A DNA stretch of 54,360 nt from an uncultured Lachnospiraceae bacterium (GCA_910587895.1 CAJUOE010000119.1:1-54360); one strand, 5' to 3'. Shown: positions 41,955 through 50,635, numbered from the stretch's first letter. Numbers and translations: made by a program. The notes: a model not told the origin generated them from the sequence alone.

Positions 41955-42965
41955 TCAGGGCTCATTTGTCATTTCCCTTACGCTTCCGCGTTCTATAAAT
42001 TCCGCACAAACCTGGATCTTTACCTTTGCCTCACTGTTTTTGTTATCCGCAGACAACAATTCCCGAACCGCCCTTGCGCCCAGCTCCTGCTTATACACAT
42101 GAACGGTAGACAGCGGCGGATCCGAGACGATTCCATAAGCAATGTCATCAAAACCAATAACAGAAATGTCCTGCGGTATCCGGTAGCCGCATTCTTTCAT
42201 CGCCTGCATGCTGCCGATGGCAATCACGTCGTTATCCGCAAAAAATGCCGTTGGCACCTCTTTTGTCCGGCTGAGATATTCCTTCATCTTCTGATAGGCG
42301 GTCTCAATTCTGGTTCCAAGCGTGGCAATGTATTCCGGCCTGACCGCATAACCATGCTGGTTCATCACCTGGTAATAGCCCTTTTCACGGGAACGAAACG
42401 CCTGTATGCGGGATTCCCCCTGCAAATAACCGATTCTTGTATGCCCCTTTTGAACCAGGTATTCCACGGCTTCTGCGGCAGCCTCCGTATCGTTAATCAG
42501 CACGCTGTCGAACGCATATTTCTCACTGCGCCCGTCCAGCAATACAATACGGTTTCCGGCTCTGGCATAGGGCTCGTAATCTTCTTCGAGCATCTCTGTT
42601 CCCAAAAGAATGACCGCGCTCTGCATATCGGCAAGGATGTCGGCAAGCTGTTCCCGGTAATCCGCATCATTGATGTCCACATAAGAAAATACCATCTCAT
42701 ATCCCATCAGCTTCGCCTGGTGCTCTACCCCCTCGATGACGGCCGGATGGAAGAAGCTTTCATCAATAATCAACCCATCTCTGCGAAATATCACAAATCG
42801 TATTTTGGTAATGTCCTCCTCCATGCGATAGCCAAGTTTCTGGGCCGTTTTGAGAATCTTTTCTGCCGTTTCTTTATTTACCCCTTTTTTGCGGTTCAGC
42901 GCATTGGATACCGTAGACATGGAAAACCCGGTATCTTCGCTGATTTTACGGATATTTACCTTCAT
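41955..42965 (-). CDS. rbsR: LacI-family transcriptional regulator of the ribose operon
   Basis: 336 aa: N-terminal LacI HTH and hinge (VNIRKISEDTGFSMSTVSNALN, then KETAEKILKTAQKLGY), followed by a periplasmic-binding-like effector domain (SVLINDTEAAAEAVEYL, GHTRIGYL, FFADNDVIAIGSM, SVIGFDDIAYG). It lies directly upstream of rbsK on the same strand, so control of rbs in response to a ribose-derived signal is likely. It has its own promoter with an overlapping palindrome. Confidence 0.88.
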   Translation of the reverse strand: MKVNIRKISEDTGFSMSTVSNALNRKKGVNKETAEKILKTAQKLGYRMEEDITKIRFVIFRRDGLIIDESFFHPAVIEGVEHQAKLMGYEMVFSYVDINDADYREQLADILADMQSAVILLGTEMLEEDYEPYARAGNRIVLLDGRSEKYAFDSVLINDTEAAAEAVEYLVQKGHTRIGYLQGESRIQAFRSREKGYYQVMNQHGYAVRPEYIATLGTRIETAYQKMKEYLSRTKEVPTAFFADNDVIAIGSMQAMKECGYRIPQDISVIGFDDIAYGIVSDPPLSTVHVYKQELGARAVRELLSADNKNSEAKVKIQVCAEFIERGSVREMTNEP

Positions 42966-43041
42966 AACCTTTCTGTCCTCTCAGATGTTGCTCAGTACGT
43001 CGAATGATCTGTTAAATGGTTACCTATGCGCACTTCGGCGC

Positions 43042-43065
43042 GTATAATATCTGTCGATATTATAC
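43042..43065 (-). promoter_or_regulatory. rbsR promoter region with 24-bp palindrome
   Basis: GTATAATATC-TGTC-GATATTATAC is a perfect 10-bp inverted repeat that contains the -10 of rbsR as an extended element TGGTATAAT on the minus strand. Candidate autoregulatory operator. No matching palindrome is seen at the rbsK promoter. Confidence 0.5.
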
Positions 43066-43132
43066 CACATCTTAAAATGTATGGCATAAAAAAATAAAAT
43101 TTTTTATAAATTTTTTTATCCCGAAGGAGAGA

Positions 43133-43182
43133 TTGACAAACTATATTTTTTCTATTACAATATCAATGAACAAATATTCATT
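43133..43182 (+). promoter_or_regulatory. promoter and candidate operator of the TetR-condensation operon
   Basis: TTGACA (43133-43138), 17 bp, TACAAT (43156-43161). Directly downstream is the inverted repeat AATGAA-CAAATA-TTCATT (43165-43182), well placed for TetR autorepression. Confidence 0.7.
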
Positions 43183-43201
43183 CAAAAAAAGGGGGGCTAA
43201 A

Positions 43202-43804
43202 ATGCCGAAGTCTCCAGAAAGATGCCAGGAAATTCGGGAAGAAACCCGTTCAAAAATATTGCATGACTCCATGCTCTATTTTGCCAGGAATGGTTTCGCC
43301 GGCACAAAGATAAGTGATTTAGCAAAACATATCGGTATCGGGCAAGGAACCCTGTATATATATTTCAAGTCAAAAGAAGAATTATTCAACGAAATATATA
43401 CTTTGACGAATTACAGCGAGGATATTAAAAATTTGAAGATTCTTGTACATTTGCCTGTATCAGCCCAAAAAAAGATACGCGAACTCTCCAAAAGCATAAT
43501 GGCCAATCTTATGCAGGATGAAAATTATGCAGCCAAAGTCGCATTGAATACGCAGATGACGTTTGAAAAAAAGGAATTTGTTTCTGAGGAAACGATCTAT
43601 CAGTCAGAATTGTATCAACTTACAGAAAAAATCATTATTCAGGGGCAAAAAGAAGGAAGCGTTGTGGACGGTGTACCCATGAAATTAGCCGATTATTTCT
43701 GGGGTGTCGTTTACCTTTATTCCCTTAAAAAGTTATTCACAACGAAATACGAACTAATTTCTGAGGAAGACCTGGCACGTATTTTATTAAAAGATGAAAC
43801 GTAA
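43202..43804 (+). CDS. TetR/AcrR-family transcriptional regulator
   Basis: 200 aa from ATG 43202 (MPKSPERCQEIREETRSKI); the longer frame starts inside the promoter. N-terminal HTH: FARNGFAGTKISDLAKHIGIGQGTLYIYFKSKEELF (parts: FAGTKISDLAKHIG, TLYIYFKSKEELF). The ligand domain is divergent. Ribosome binding site is an unusual G-run AAGGGGGG six bases before the start. The palindrome at 43165-43182 is its likely operator and the downstream gene its likely target. Confidence 0.88.
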   Translation: MPKSPERCQEIREETRSKILHDSMLYFARNGFAGTKISDLAKHIGIGQGTLYIYFKSKEELFNEIYTLTNYSEDIKNLKILVHLPVSAQKKIRELSKSIMANLMQDENYAAKVALNTQMTFEKKEFVSEETIYQSELYQLTEKIIIQGQKEGSVVDGVPMKLADYFWGVVYLYSLKKLFTTKYELISEEDLARILLKDET

Positions 43805-43817
43805 AGGAAGTTGGAAC

Positions 43818-45017
43818 ATGAATGAAATTGTAACAGAACGCTCGAATTTATTTGAACCTAACGTCTATATTACGATGTGTGTTGAAATAACAGGTAAAGT
43901 ATGTCCGCAAAAGCTGTCTGCCGCTGTAAAACAGGCATTTGAGGCAAACGAGGCCACCATGTCAAAAATCGTGTTAAAAAACGGCCTGGCGTATTATAAG
44001 AAAATGCCTGTATCATGCTGTAAAACAGAGATCTGTAATGAAAATACAAACTGGATAGATCTCGTGAATCAAAATGAAAAAATTACCTTTGCGATTGACA
44101 AAGGGGAATTAGTCAGGGTTTTTGTCATACCCTCAGCGAACCAAACACAGATTTTAATTATGGCGCATCATTTAGTGGGCGATGGAAAATCCATAATCTA
44201 TTTTGTCAAGGATATCATGAATGCCTTATCCGATATTCCGCTCACCTACAAACCCCTTACATTGCTTGAAAGAAATCTGCCGCAAAAAGGGCTGTCTGTA
44301 GCGGCGAACTTATATGCCCGTTATTGTAATTATAAATGGAATAACCGTTATTTTGTGTGGCAGGATTACTATGATTTACACAATAAATATTGGGAAACGA
44401 TTTCATCCGACATACAATATAAAACTTTGTCTGTGGAAGAAACACAGAAAATAATTGAAGATGCAAAACGAATTGGATGTTCCGTCAACAGCTATATTGT
44501 GACGATGTTTCTGCAAAAGTATCAAAGCCTGTGTAAGGCAGGAATACCCGTCAGCATACGGCAGGAGAAAAACGAAGCCATGTCAAACCTTACTTCCGGT
44601 ATTTATATTAAATATAAGTATGATACCCAAAAAACGTTTGCTCAAAATGCCATGCAGGTTCATAAAAAAATAACAAGAGAATTAAAGCGAAACCGGGTAT
44701 TTGTTTTGCAATTTCTCGCCAGAATGCCTGTAACATTGTTAGACGCCGTATTGTTGAATACTTATAATTCCTGCAGTGAGCACTTAGCCAAAAAAACCGC
44801 AAAAGTCATGGGCTACTCCGGAAAATACAAAAAAGATCTGGGTATCAGCAACTTGACAGTCATTGACATACCTGTTTCCTACGGAAATTATAAAATTAAA
44901 AATATTGTTTTTGTTCCCCCGGCGGTTTCCTATTCCCATAACATAATCGGCGTTTCGACTATCAATGGGAGGATGACAATTTCATATCACGATATTTCGA
45001 CTGGAAAATCAATCTGA
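43818..45017 (+). CDS. stand-alone condensation-domain/acyltransferase-like protein
   Basis: 399 aa from ATG 43818 (MNEIVTERSNLFEPNVYI), 13 bp after the TetR gene, behind AAAGGAAG. The motif AHHLVGDGKS (H117, H118, D122, G123) is the HHxxxDG active site of the NRPS condensation / alcohol O-acyltransferase / PapA superfamily. The C-terminal half has SNLTSGIYIKYK and GISNLTVIDIPV, like the second CAT-like lobe. No adenylation or carrier domain is present or nearby, so a free-standing acyl transfer (acylating an alcohol, amine or lipid) is more likely than peptide synthesis. Substrate unknown. Confidence 0.75.
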   Translation: MNEIVTERSNLFEPNVYITMCVEITGKVCPQKLSAAVKQAFEANEATMSKIVLKNGLAYYKKMPVSCCKTEICNENTNWIDLVNQNEKITFAIDKGELVRVFVIPSANQTQILIMAHHLVGDGKSIIYFVKDIMNALSDIPLTYKPLTLLERNLPQKGLSVAANLYARYCNYKWNNRYFVWQDYYDLHNKYWETISSDIQYKTLSVEETQKIIEDAKRIGCSVNSYIVTMFLQKYQSLCKAGIPVSIRQEKNEAMSNLTSGIYIKYKYDTQKTFAQNAMQVHKKITRELKRNRVFVLQFLARMPVTLLDAVLLNTYNSCSEHLAKKTAKVMGYSGKYKKDLGISNLTVIDIPVSYGNYKIKNIVFVPPAVSYSHNIIGVSTINGRMTISYHDISTGKSI

Positions 45018-45047
45018 TACTCAACCTGTACATCTTCCTCCCCGTTG

Positions 45048-45165
45048 TCACTCCTCTTCCTCTGACCAGAAATCATCCATGCTCAATTGCGGAAAAGAAC
45101 TTATCATCCTCATTTACAGCCTCAAAATCCACTATATTGATATTACATTGGCTGGCTGCAAACAT
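45048..45165 (-). pseudogene. decayed 3' gene remnant, copy 1
   Basis: On the minus strand MFAASQCNINIVDFEAVNED runs into a frameshift (GATGATAAG against GATGTAAG in copy 2), after which SSFPQLSMDDFWSEEEE and a TGA follow in another frame. The last 58 bp (45046-45103) are 51/58 identical to 46913-46970. The rest of 45018-45302 shows no gene, apart from the HepT terminator. Confidence 0.55.
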
Positions 45166-45233
45166 CCCTGTGCTCTATGATCTCACCCCAGACCCATTAC
45201 TGGTATCAGATTAATGTCAGGTAGTAGTATAAA

Positions 45234-45262
45234 TAAAAGCCAAGGATATCCCTCTGGCTTTC
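45234..45262 (-). terminator. terminator of the HepT/MntA pair
   Basis: Minus strand AAAGCCA / TGGCTTT with a 12-nt loop and TTATTTAT tail, about 40 bp after the HepT stop. Confidence 0.6.
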
Positions 45263-45302
45263 ATCGTACGATTCCACACTATCTGTTCCTTATTTTTTAC
45301 AC

Positions 45303-45674
45303 CTACACCTCTTCCTGATCCTGAGTGCAGGATAGCCGGATTATCGTGTCACAAAACTTATACAACTGTGGAATGTCAGAAATTACAGTCTCCCATACTC
45401 TATCAATATCCAAAGCACCGTAATTATGGGCAAATAAATTCCGCATCCCCTTAATCGCAGGCCAATAAATGGTTCCTTTCGTCTCTTCCCGAAAATCCTC
45501 TGACAGATGTCCTGATAATTCCCCAATCTGAAGAAGGCTCATGCAAACAGAATTTCTATAATCCCTATCTACATCAAAAACTATTTTATCTTTTCCAAAC
45601 CTCTCAACTGCAGCCTCTATATCTTCACAATAAGCCCTTATATGCTCCAATATATCAATATTTTTCTTCTTCAT
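45303..45674 (-). CDS. hepT: HepT-like HEPN (DUF86) toxin
   Basis: 123 aa from ATG 45674 (MKKKNIDILEHIRAYC). The HEPN motif RX4HXY is intact: R78-NLFA-H83-N-Y85 in MRNLFAHNYG; the Arg and His form the RNase site and the Tyr is the residue AMPylated by MntA in characterised HepT-MntA systems. The gene overlaps mntA by 20 bp and has AGAGG within mntA. Order here is antitoxin first, then toxin. Confidence 0.88.
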   Translation of the reverse strand: MKKKNIDILEHIRAYCEDIEAAVERFGKDKIVFDVDRDYRNSVCMSLLQIGELSGHLSEDFREETKGTIYWPAIKGMRNLFAHNYGALDIDRVWETVISDIPQLYKFCDTIIRLSCTQDQEEV

Positions 45675-45987
45675 AAACCAGCCTCTCATCCTCTTTTATA
45701 CCAGCACAAAACCGTTTTGTCCGAACTTGGTTCGCACTATGATACAAAGCCTCTGTCGTCACCAGATCCACTGGCTTTTTCAGCGCCTGGGTCAAGTCAT
45801 CATATAAGGCACCTAAACCAAACATGCTCTTAATCTTCCCTCCGTCTATCCGCAGATCAATGTCACTGCTTACATCAGCTTCTCCACGGGCATAAGAACC
45901 AAAAAGATAGGCTCTTCTCACTCCATAACTCTGTAAAATAGGATGTATAATTTTTCGAATTTCGTCTACCTCATATATCTTTTCCAC
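45655..45987 (-). CDS. mntA: MntA-like minimal nucleotidyltransferase antitoxin
   Basis: 110 aa. Motif GSX10DXD is exact: G30-S31 then D42-I-D44 in FGSYARGEADVSSDIDLRID. A third acidic strand is VDLVTTE. In the known system it AMPylates the HepT Tyr and so neutralises the RNase. Overlaps hepT. Confidence 0.9.
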   Translation of the reverse strand: MEKIYEVDEIRKIIHPILQSYGVRRAYLFGSYARGEADVSSDIDLRIDGGKIKSMFGLGALYDDLTQALKKPVDLVTTEALYHSANQVRTKRFCAGIKEDERLVYEEEKY

Positions 45988-46101
45988 AATTCCTCTCCAA
46001 TCTCTGTTTGTATTCTATTGTATCATTCCCTTTTGGCTATTTCAATCTCGCTCTTTGTGCCCTACCCGTCAATTCCCCCGGCAAACTATCCCTCATCCTT
46101 C

Positions 46102-46839
46102 CTAAATTATTTTCTTATTTATTTCTCCTTCCACAGCATTTTCTCTTTCCCGTATCCTTTTGACCGGAGCTTTTCTATCTGATATAAGTGCAATATCATA
46201 TTCACTTATTCTATGCTCCAGCAATTGCATAATTTGCAGTTCATCTTTTGCATCTAAAACAGCATTATGCGTCTCAGTATATCTATTGTTTCCACTAAGC
46301 ATTCTCAAAACATTTTCAACGCCATATCCCCATTTTAACCTGCCCGTCTTATAACAATCCGCGGAATCCGGTATAGCTCTATTATACTGACGATATGCAG
46401 CCAATCGCATAATGTCATACCATTCATACTCGGAATACTCCGGCAAATGTTTCTTATCAAAACACGCGTTATATGCAAAAAGTTTCTGTACGCTATATTT
46501 TTCCAACCATTGTTTAATCTCTTTTAAAGCCTGCTTTCTGCTTGTAACACAAACTCCTTTTTCGCCAAATCTTAGCGCATTTGCATACATACCCCCTACT
46601 TTATATTCTGGGTCAATGATATAATATAGAGCATCAATTTCTTTTAAGGTTATTGAATCTGCAACTACTACACCAATTGACATTACCTCATCATTCCAAT
46701 TTGTCTCAGTATCAATAACTGAAAACTTTTCTTTGACATTTCCCTCTGCCTCAAACAAACCCGGTTCATAATAGCTTTTTAATACCCCCTTGGCGACGCT
46801 TTGCTCACCTGATAAGTTTAACGCTGATGGTGCTTCCAT
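46102..46839 (-). CDS. DEDDh 3'-5' exonuclease-domain protein
   Basis: 245 aa. All DEDDh residues are visible: SVIDTETNW (D43, E45), AYNACFDKKHL (D128), and TETHNAVLDAKDEL (H191, D196). It is related to the DnaQ/epsilon and RNase T group. The N-terminal ~35 residues are extra, and a basic C-terminal tail (KAPVKRIRERE) follows. ATG 46839 behind TAGGAGAAG. Stand-alone gene next to the toxin-antitoxin pair; a role in nucleic-acid turnover or defence is possible, but nothing in the sequence shows it. Confidence 0.82.
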   Translation of the reverse strand: MEAPSALNLSGEQSVAKGVLKSYYEPGLFEAEGNVKEKFSVIDTETNWNDEVMSIGVVVADSITLKEIDALYYIIDPEYKVGGMYANALRFGEKGVCVTSRKQALKEIKQWLEKYSVQKLFAYNACFDKKHLPEYSEYEWYDIMRLAAYRQYNRAIPDSADCYKTGRLKWGYGVENVLRMLSGNNRYTETHNAVLDAKDELQIMQLLEHRISEYDIALISDRKAPVKRIRERENAVEGEINKKII

Positions 46840-46929
46840 ACTAACTTCTCCTAGTCTTCCTGTTTATTCCCTTAATTTGCAAAGTTTGTGGTATCCTGTT
46901 TTCCATCAGGGATGTCACTCCTCTTCCGC

Positions 46930-47121
46930 TTACCAGAAATCGTCCATGCATAATACCGGAAAAGAACTTACATCTATGCCATGGTGTTCCGGAAAGGCAA
47001 GCAGCTGCTCACGTATATTACTACACTTCACAACAATTCCTTTCGCTGAATCCTCGCAAAGACACTGCACGATTTGCTGAGAATACCTTTCATAATACTG
47101 CTTTAGCTGCGTTGCATGGTG
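46930..47121 (-). pseudogene. decayed 3' gene remnant, copy 2
   Basis: A 63-codon open frame without a credible start: QLKQYYERYSQQIVQCLCED, then AKGIVVKCSN, EHHGIDVSSFPVLCMDDFW and a TAA. The next codons (AEEE, then TGA at 46917-46915) match the true tail of copy 1, so the TAA is a one-base change of a Ser codon (TCA to TAA). Protein family not recognised. Confidence 0.5.
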
Positions 47122-47230
47122 TTATCTTTCGTAAAGTATTTTCATAAACTATTGGAACACTTTCTATATTACCCTTGCCTCACTGTTCCTGCCCCTATCG
47201 ACAGTAAAACTGATTATCCGCTACATTTTC

Positions 47231-47398
47231 CTATTTCTTGTCCTCGCTGGATCCCGCAACCGCATATGCCGGATATTCCTCATAGCTGTAGTCGCCCCAG
47301 TCAAAAGCCTTGATCGACACGAGATTCCCTTTTTCAGGCATTTCTATTGGATTGCCAACCGCTGGCCATCCAACCCACGCTGCCCTCATATACAGCAT
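47231..47398 (-). CDS. short ORF, possible gene fragment
   Basis: 55 codons from ATG 47398 (MLYMRAAWVGWPAVGNPIEM) to YSYEEYPAYAVAGSSEDKK and a TAG; AAAGGGG stands only three bases before the start. Composition looks protein-like (Trp, Gly, Pro well placed), but I do not recognise it. It may be part of the same decayed locus as 46930-47121. The remaining bases between 47122 and 47430 hold nothing else that I can support. Confidence 0.3.
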   Translation of the reverse strand: MLYMRAAWVGWPAVGNPIEMPEKGNLVSIKAFDWGDYSYEEYPAYAVAGSSEDKK

Positions 47399-47430
47399 AC
47401 CCCTTTTGCCATTTTAAGCAACATTTAATT

Positions 47431-49878
47431 TTATTTTAGGCAAGACGATTTCTGCAAAATGTTTTTCAGGATGCCGGTATCTATGACAAATTCCGGGTTC
47501 CCCATGCTGCCGGGAGCTACCTCATATTCCTCAAACACAATCACAAGCTGATTCCATCTGTTAATATAAAAATCCTGCTCTCCTTCAATTTCCTTGAAAC
47601 AGTCGCTATCCGGCCAGATGCCTCCCGGTACAAAATAAACCCCCTTGCCATTCTTCATCTGTTCCTTCATCTGGCACAAAATATCTTTGCTGATAAGGCC
47701 GCAATAATCGCTGCCTTCTAAAAACAAATCCTTTAATCCCAAAATTTTCCCATTTTTCTTATCCAATACGAAATTGCGTGAATACTGCACGGAACCTCCT
47801 ACATTAATAGTAGAAACAAATTGCACCACAAGCAGATTAGCATCATTCCGAAGAATCTTATAATCTATGTCTGCACAAACATACCCCTCATATTTCCGGC
47901 AGACATACCATAAAAACTTACTTCTTATTTCCTCAATATAATCATCTATCCGATGGTTTAACTCTTCCACAACCCCATCGGCGCCGCCTTCCATATCTCC
48001 TGCCAAATCATCCAGCAAGGGCCTGTCAATGGTAAATTCTTCATTCTCGGAGATCTCATGATATATGGCTTTATTATCGTTTAACAGCTCTTGCTCCCGG
48101 CTGCCATTGGCGTTGGCAGACTTTTTATCCCCACCGCTTTGCGGATTTTCCCCTCCTGCCTCATTGCCATTCCCCGAAACTGTCCCTCTTTCTGCCTCAT
48201 TGCCATTCCCTGGAACAGCTTCTCTTTTTGCCGCATTATCTGCCAGCCCCTTCCCTTGCGCAGTCTCATTGCCTGCTAAAGATTCTTCCTTTACTGCCGC
48301 ATCCTTGCCCTTTTTCTTTCCACCATCATCTGCTGCAAATATGGGATATTCCGCTTCAATTACGGTATCCCCCCATCCCACAACCATAGACCGTTTTTCT
48401 GCAATCCGCACAGACATTCCAAAACTGCCGGATTTTGCAGCTGCCTGCGCCACCACGGATGCACAGCCAGCCAAAATAGCAAAAAACATCGCAAAAACAG
48501 AAAGGGAAGAGATAAGCTTTTTCCAAAAATCATCCTGTTTTCCGCTATATAAGATCGGTGATGCCTGGACGCAAAACAGCGCCGCATGAAGGCAGAATTC
48601 TCCCCCGCTGCATTCGCACCTGAGAAAGCCGCTATATTTATCGGTAATCGCGCGGATGCTTTTCAGCCCGATTCCATGCCCTTCCAATACAGGCACGTCT
48701 GGGTATCCGTCCCTGTCAAAAGAAACATCTCCTTCGCAGGAATTTTCAACTGAAACAATCAGCTTCTGCTGCTCGTGAATTTTAACCGAAATGCGTATGT
48801 AACGTTTCTCTTTTTCCTTTATTTTCCGGCAGGCATTCGCCGCATTCTCTATCGCGTTTGCCAGCACCATGCAGATATCTATATCATCATAGGGAATTTC
48901 CTGCGGAATGTCAATCATTGTTAAAACAGAGCATCCCGCATCTTTCGCACTTCCAATACAGGAAGACAGCACGGCATTTACCGTAATATTTTCACAATAG
49001 ACCTCCCTCTCTGTCTGGGAAAGCCCTTCTGCCATATTTTCAAGATATCCAAGAATCCTTTCCGTCTCTCCTTGCTTTGCCAGTTCTTCCAGCACCGAGA
49101 GATGGTGGCGCATATCATGCCGGTAAATCCTCCCCGCCTCCATTTTTTTACAGATCTCTTCATACTCCTGCCGCTGCACCTGCATCCTGAATTCCACCGC
49201 TTTTTCTGTCTCTTTCATCTTGGCAACGGCTGCCGACGCTGCCAGAAACTTTGTAATGACAACGAACAGCGACAAAGCCGTCAAAAACAGCAAAAACCAT
49301 ACGGTAAAGCGCACAGAGCTGTTTCTGAAATAAAAAAACAACAATAATACCATTAAGATCGGGAAGAAAACAGGCTGCCAGTTTGTCCGGTTTTCTCTCA
49401 CATATATACGAAACGTCCTATAAAGGAACCGGAAAACCAGGAATATAAGCAGCGCTGCCACAGACAGTCCAATGACTATCTCCCATGCCTCAAGCTCCCA
49501 TCCATAAATATTCGTTCCATAATACATAAGGAACATATTATCCAGAATTTTCAGCGTAAATGCAGACAGAATTCCCACTGCCCAAACCGCCGTCATCTGC
49601 CAAAAACGATACTGCGAGAGAACATACAGCCCGGCTGCAACCGGCAGATAAGCAGTAACCGGCAATATGGTAAGCAGGAACATCATATCCTGCCCTGATA
49701 AAAAAAGCGCCGCCTGTACCAATGCGACACATGATAAAATGCCTCCCATGGCAAGCAAACAGGTCTTTTTCGAAAATCGGAATTCTGTCAGCCTGGCACA
49801 GATTATCATATATGATAAAAAAATGATTCCTTCCAAAAGAATTGTTCCAACATTAGTAAAATTCGTATAGTCTACCAT
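47431..49878 (-). CDS. GHKL sensor histidine kinase fused to a C-terminal extracellular DUF3298 (RsiV-like) domain
   Basis: 815 aa from ATG 49878 (MVDYTNFTNVGTIL), nine bases after AAGGAG; longer frames overlap the response-regulator gene. Residues about 8-225: six or seven TM helices (AgrC/BlpH-like). About 235-440: kinase with RHDMRHH (H254), N-box LANAIENAANAC and G-box EGHGIGLKSI. About 456-480: an extra TM helix. Then an Asn/Gly/Glu low-complexity linker (about 515-595), and from about 640 a DUF3298-type domain with LGLKDLFLEGSDY, QDFYINRWNQLVIVFEEYEVAPGSMGNP. DUF3298 is the extracellular lysozyme-sensing part of anti-sigma factor RsiV. Output goes to the LytTR regulator 34 bp upstream. 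Confidence 0.82.
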   Translation of the reverse strand: MVDYTNFTNVGTILLEGIIFLSYMIICARLTEFRFSKKTCLLAMGGILSCVALVQAALFLSGQDMMFLLTILPVTAYLPVAAGLYVLSQYRFWQMTAVWAVGILSAFTLKILDNMFLMYYGTNIYGWELEAWEIVIGLSVAALLIFLVFRFLYRTFRIYVRENRTNWQPVFFPILMVLLLFFYFRNSSVRFTVWFLLFLTALSLFVVITKFLAASAAVAKMKETEKAVEFRMQVQRQEYEEICKKMEAGRIYRHDMRHHLSVLEELAKQGETERILGYLENMAEGLSQTEREVYCENITVNAVLSSCIGSAKDAGCSVLTMIDIPQEIPYDDIDICMVLANAIENAANACRKIKEKEKRYIRISVKIHEQQKLIVSVENSCEGDVSFDRDGYPDVPVLEGHGIGLKSIRAITDKYSGFLRCECSGGEFCLHAALFCVQASPILYSGKQDDFWKKLISSLSVFAMFFAILAGCASVVAQAAAKSGSFGMSVRIAEKRSMVVGWGDTVIEAEYPIFAADDGGKKKGKDAAVKEESLAGNETAQGKGLADNAAKREAVPGNGNEAERGTVSGNGNEAGGENPQSGGDKKSANANGSREQELLNDNKAIYHEISENEEFTIDRPLLDDLAGDMEGGADGVVEELNHRIDDYIEEIRSKFLWYVCRKYEGYVCADIDYKILRNDANLLVVQFVSTINVGGSVQYSRNFVLDKKNGKILGLKDLFLEGSDYCGLISKDILCQMKEQMKNGKGVYFVPGGIWPDSDCFKEIEGEQDFYINRWNQLVIVFEEYEVAPGSMGNPEFVIDTGILKNILQKSSCLK

Positions 49879-49912
49879 CCGCCGTATCTCCTTATCCATC
49901 AGGTTGTGTATT

Positions 49913-50635
49913 CTACGCCCTCCGGCAGTAATAGTCAAGATACTGCCCCTGCAGTTTCTTGTAAGAGCCCCTGGGCAAATAAATCTTTTCCCCATTATCC
50001 ATCTGCATTTCTTTGGAATTTAAATAGTTAATATGCTCCAGGTTCACAATATAAGATATCCCCACTTTTACAAATTCCCTGTTACCAGAAAGTTTCTCAT
50101 AGAGCTTTGCCATCGTCATATTCTGGATGACCCGCATTCCATCCGCCAAAATAATATTCTGGCTGTTCCTCTGCGCCTCGCAATATACAATATCATGCAG
50201 CTCTACCTTCTTAAGCCCATTGGCTTTCAGCAGGATATACCGTTTCTTTTCCTCCATATCCTTTAAAAAACGGTCCAGCACCGGGAATAACTTTTCGTCT
50301 GAAATCGGCTTTACCAGATATTGGGCAGCATCTACGCGGAAAGCCTCTAATGCGTGTTCCTTAGAGGAGGTGAGAAAAACAATCCCACAGCTTATCCCCA
50401 TATCCCGAAGTTCCCTTGCCGCCTCCGTTCCCAGCTTCCCATGCATGTAAATATCCAGCAGCAAAAGATCCGGCTCGTATTCGCCTTCCCTGATCTGCTG
50501 GAGCATTTGTTCCGCGCCTGCAAACCGTTTGATGGAAAAATTACCTTCCGTATGCCTCATGCCATAAAGAACCAGCATATTTTCCAGCTTGTCAAGTTCC
50601 GCTAATTCATCATCACAGAGTGCGATCTGATACAT
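49913..50635 (-). CDS. LytTR-family response regulator
   Basis: 240 aa from ATG 50635 (MYQIALCDDELAELDKLEN) behind GAGGAA. Receiver domain with CDD (residues 7-9), phospho-acceptor D61 in LLLDIYMHG, and K in LVKPIS. C-terminal LytTR DNA-binding domain from about 130 (YILLKANGLKKVELHDIVYCEAQ, FVKVGISYIVNLEHI). Upstream of its kinase partner in one transcript. LytTR proteins bind paired direct repeats about 21 bp apart, which are present upstream of this gene. Confidence 0.92.
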   Translation of the reverse strand: MYQIALCDDELAELDKLENMLVLYGMRHTEGNFSIKRFAGAEQMLQQIREGEYEPDLLLLDIYMHGKLGTEAARELRDMGISCGIVFLTSSKEHALEAFRVDAAQYLVKPISDEKLFPVLDRFLKDMEEKKRYILLKANGLKKVELHDIVYCEAQRNSQNIILADGMRVIQNMTMAKLYEKLSGNREFVKVGISYIVNLEHINYLNSKEMQMDNGEKIYLPRGSYKKLQGQYLDYYCRRA

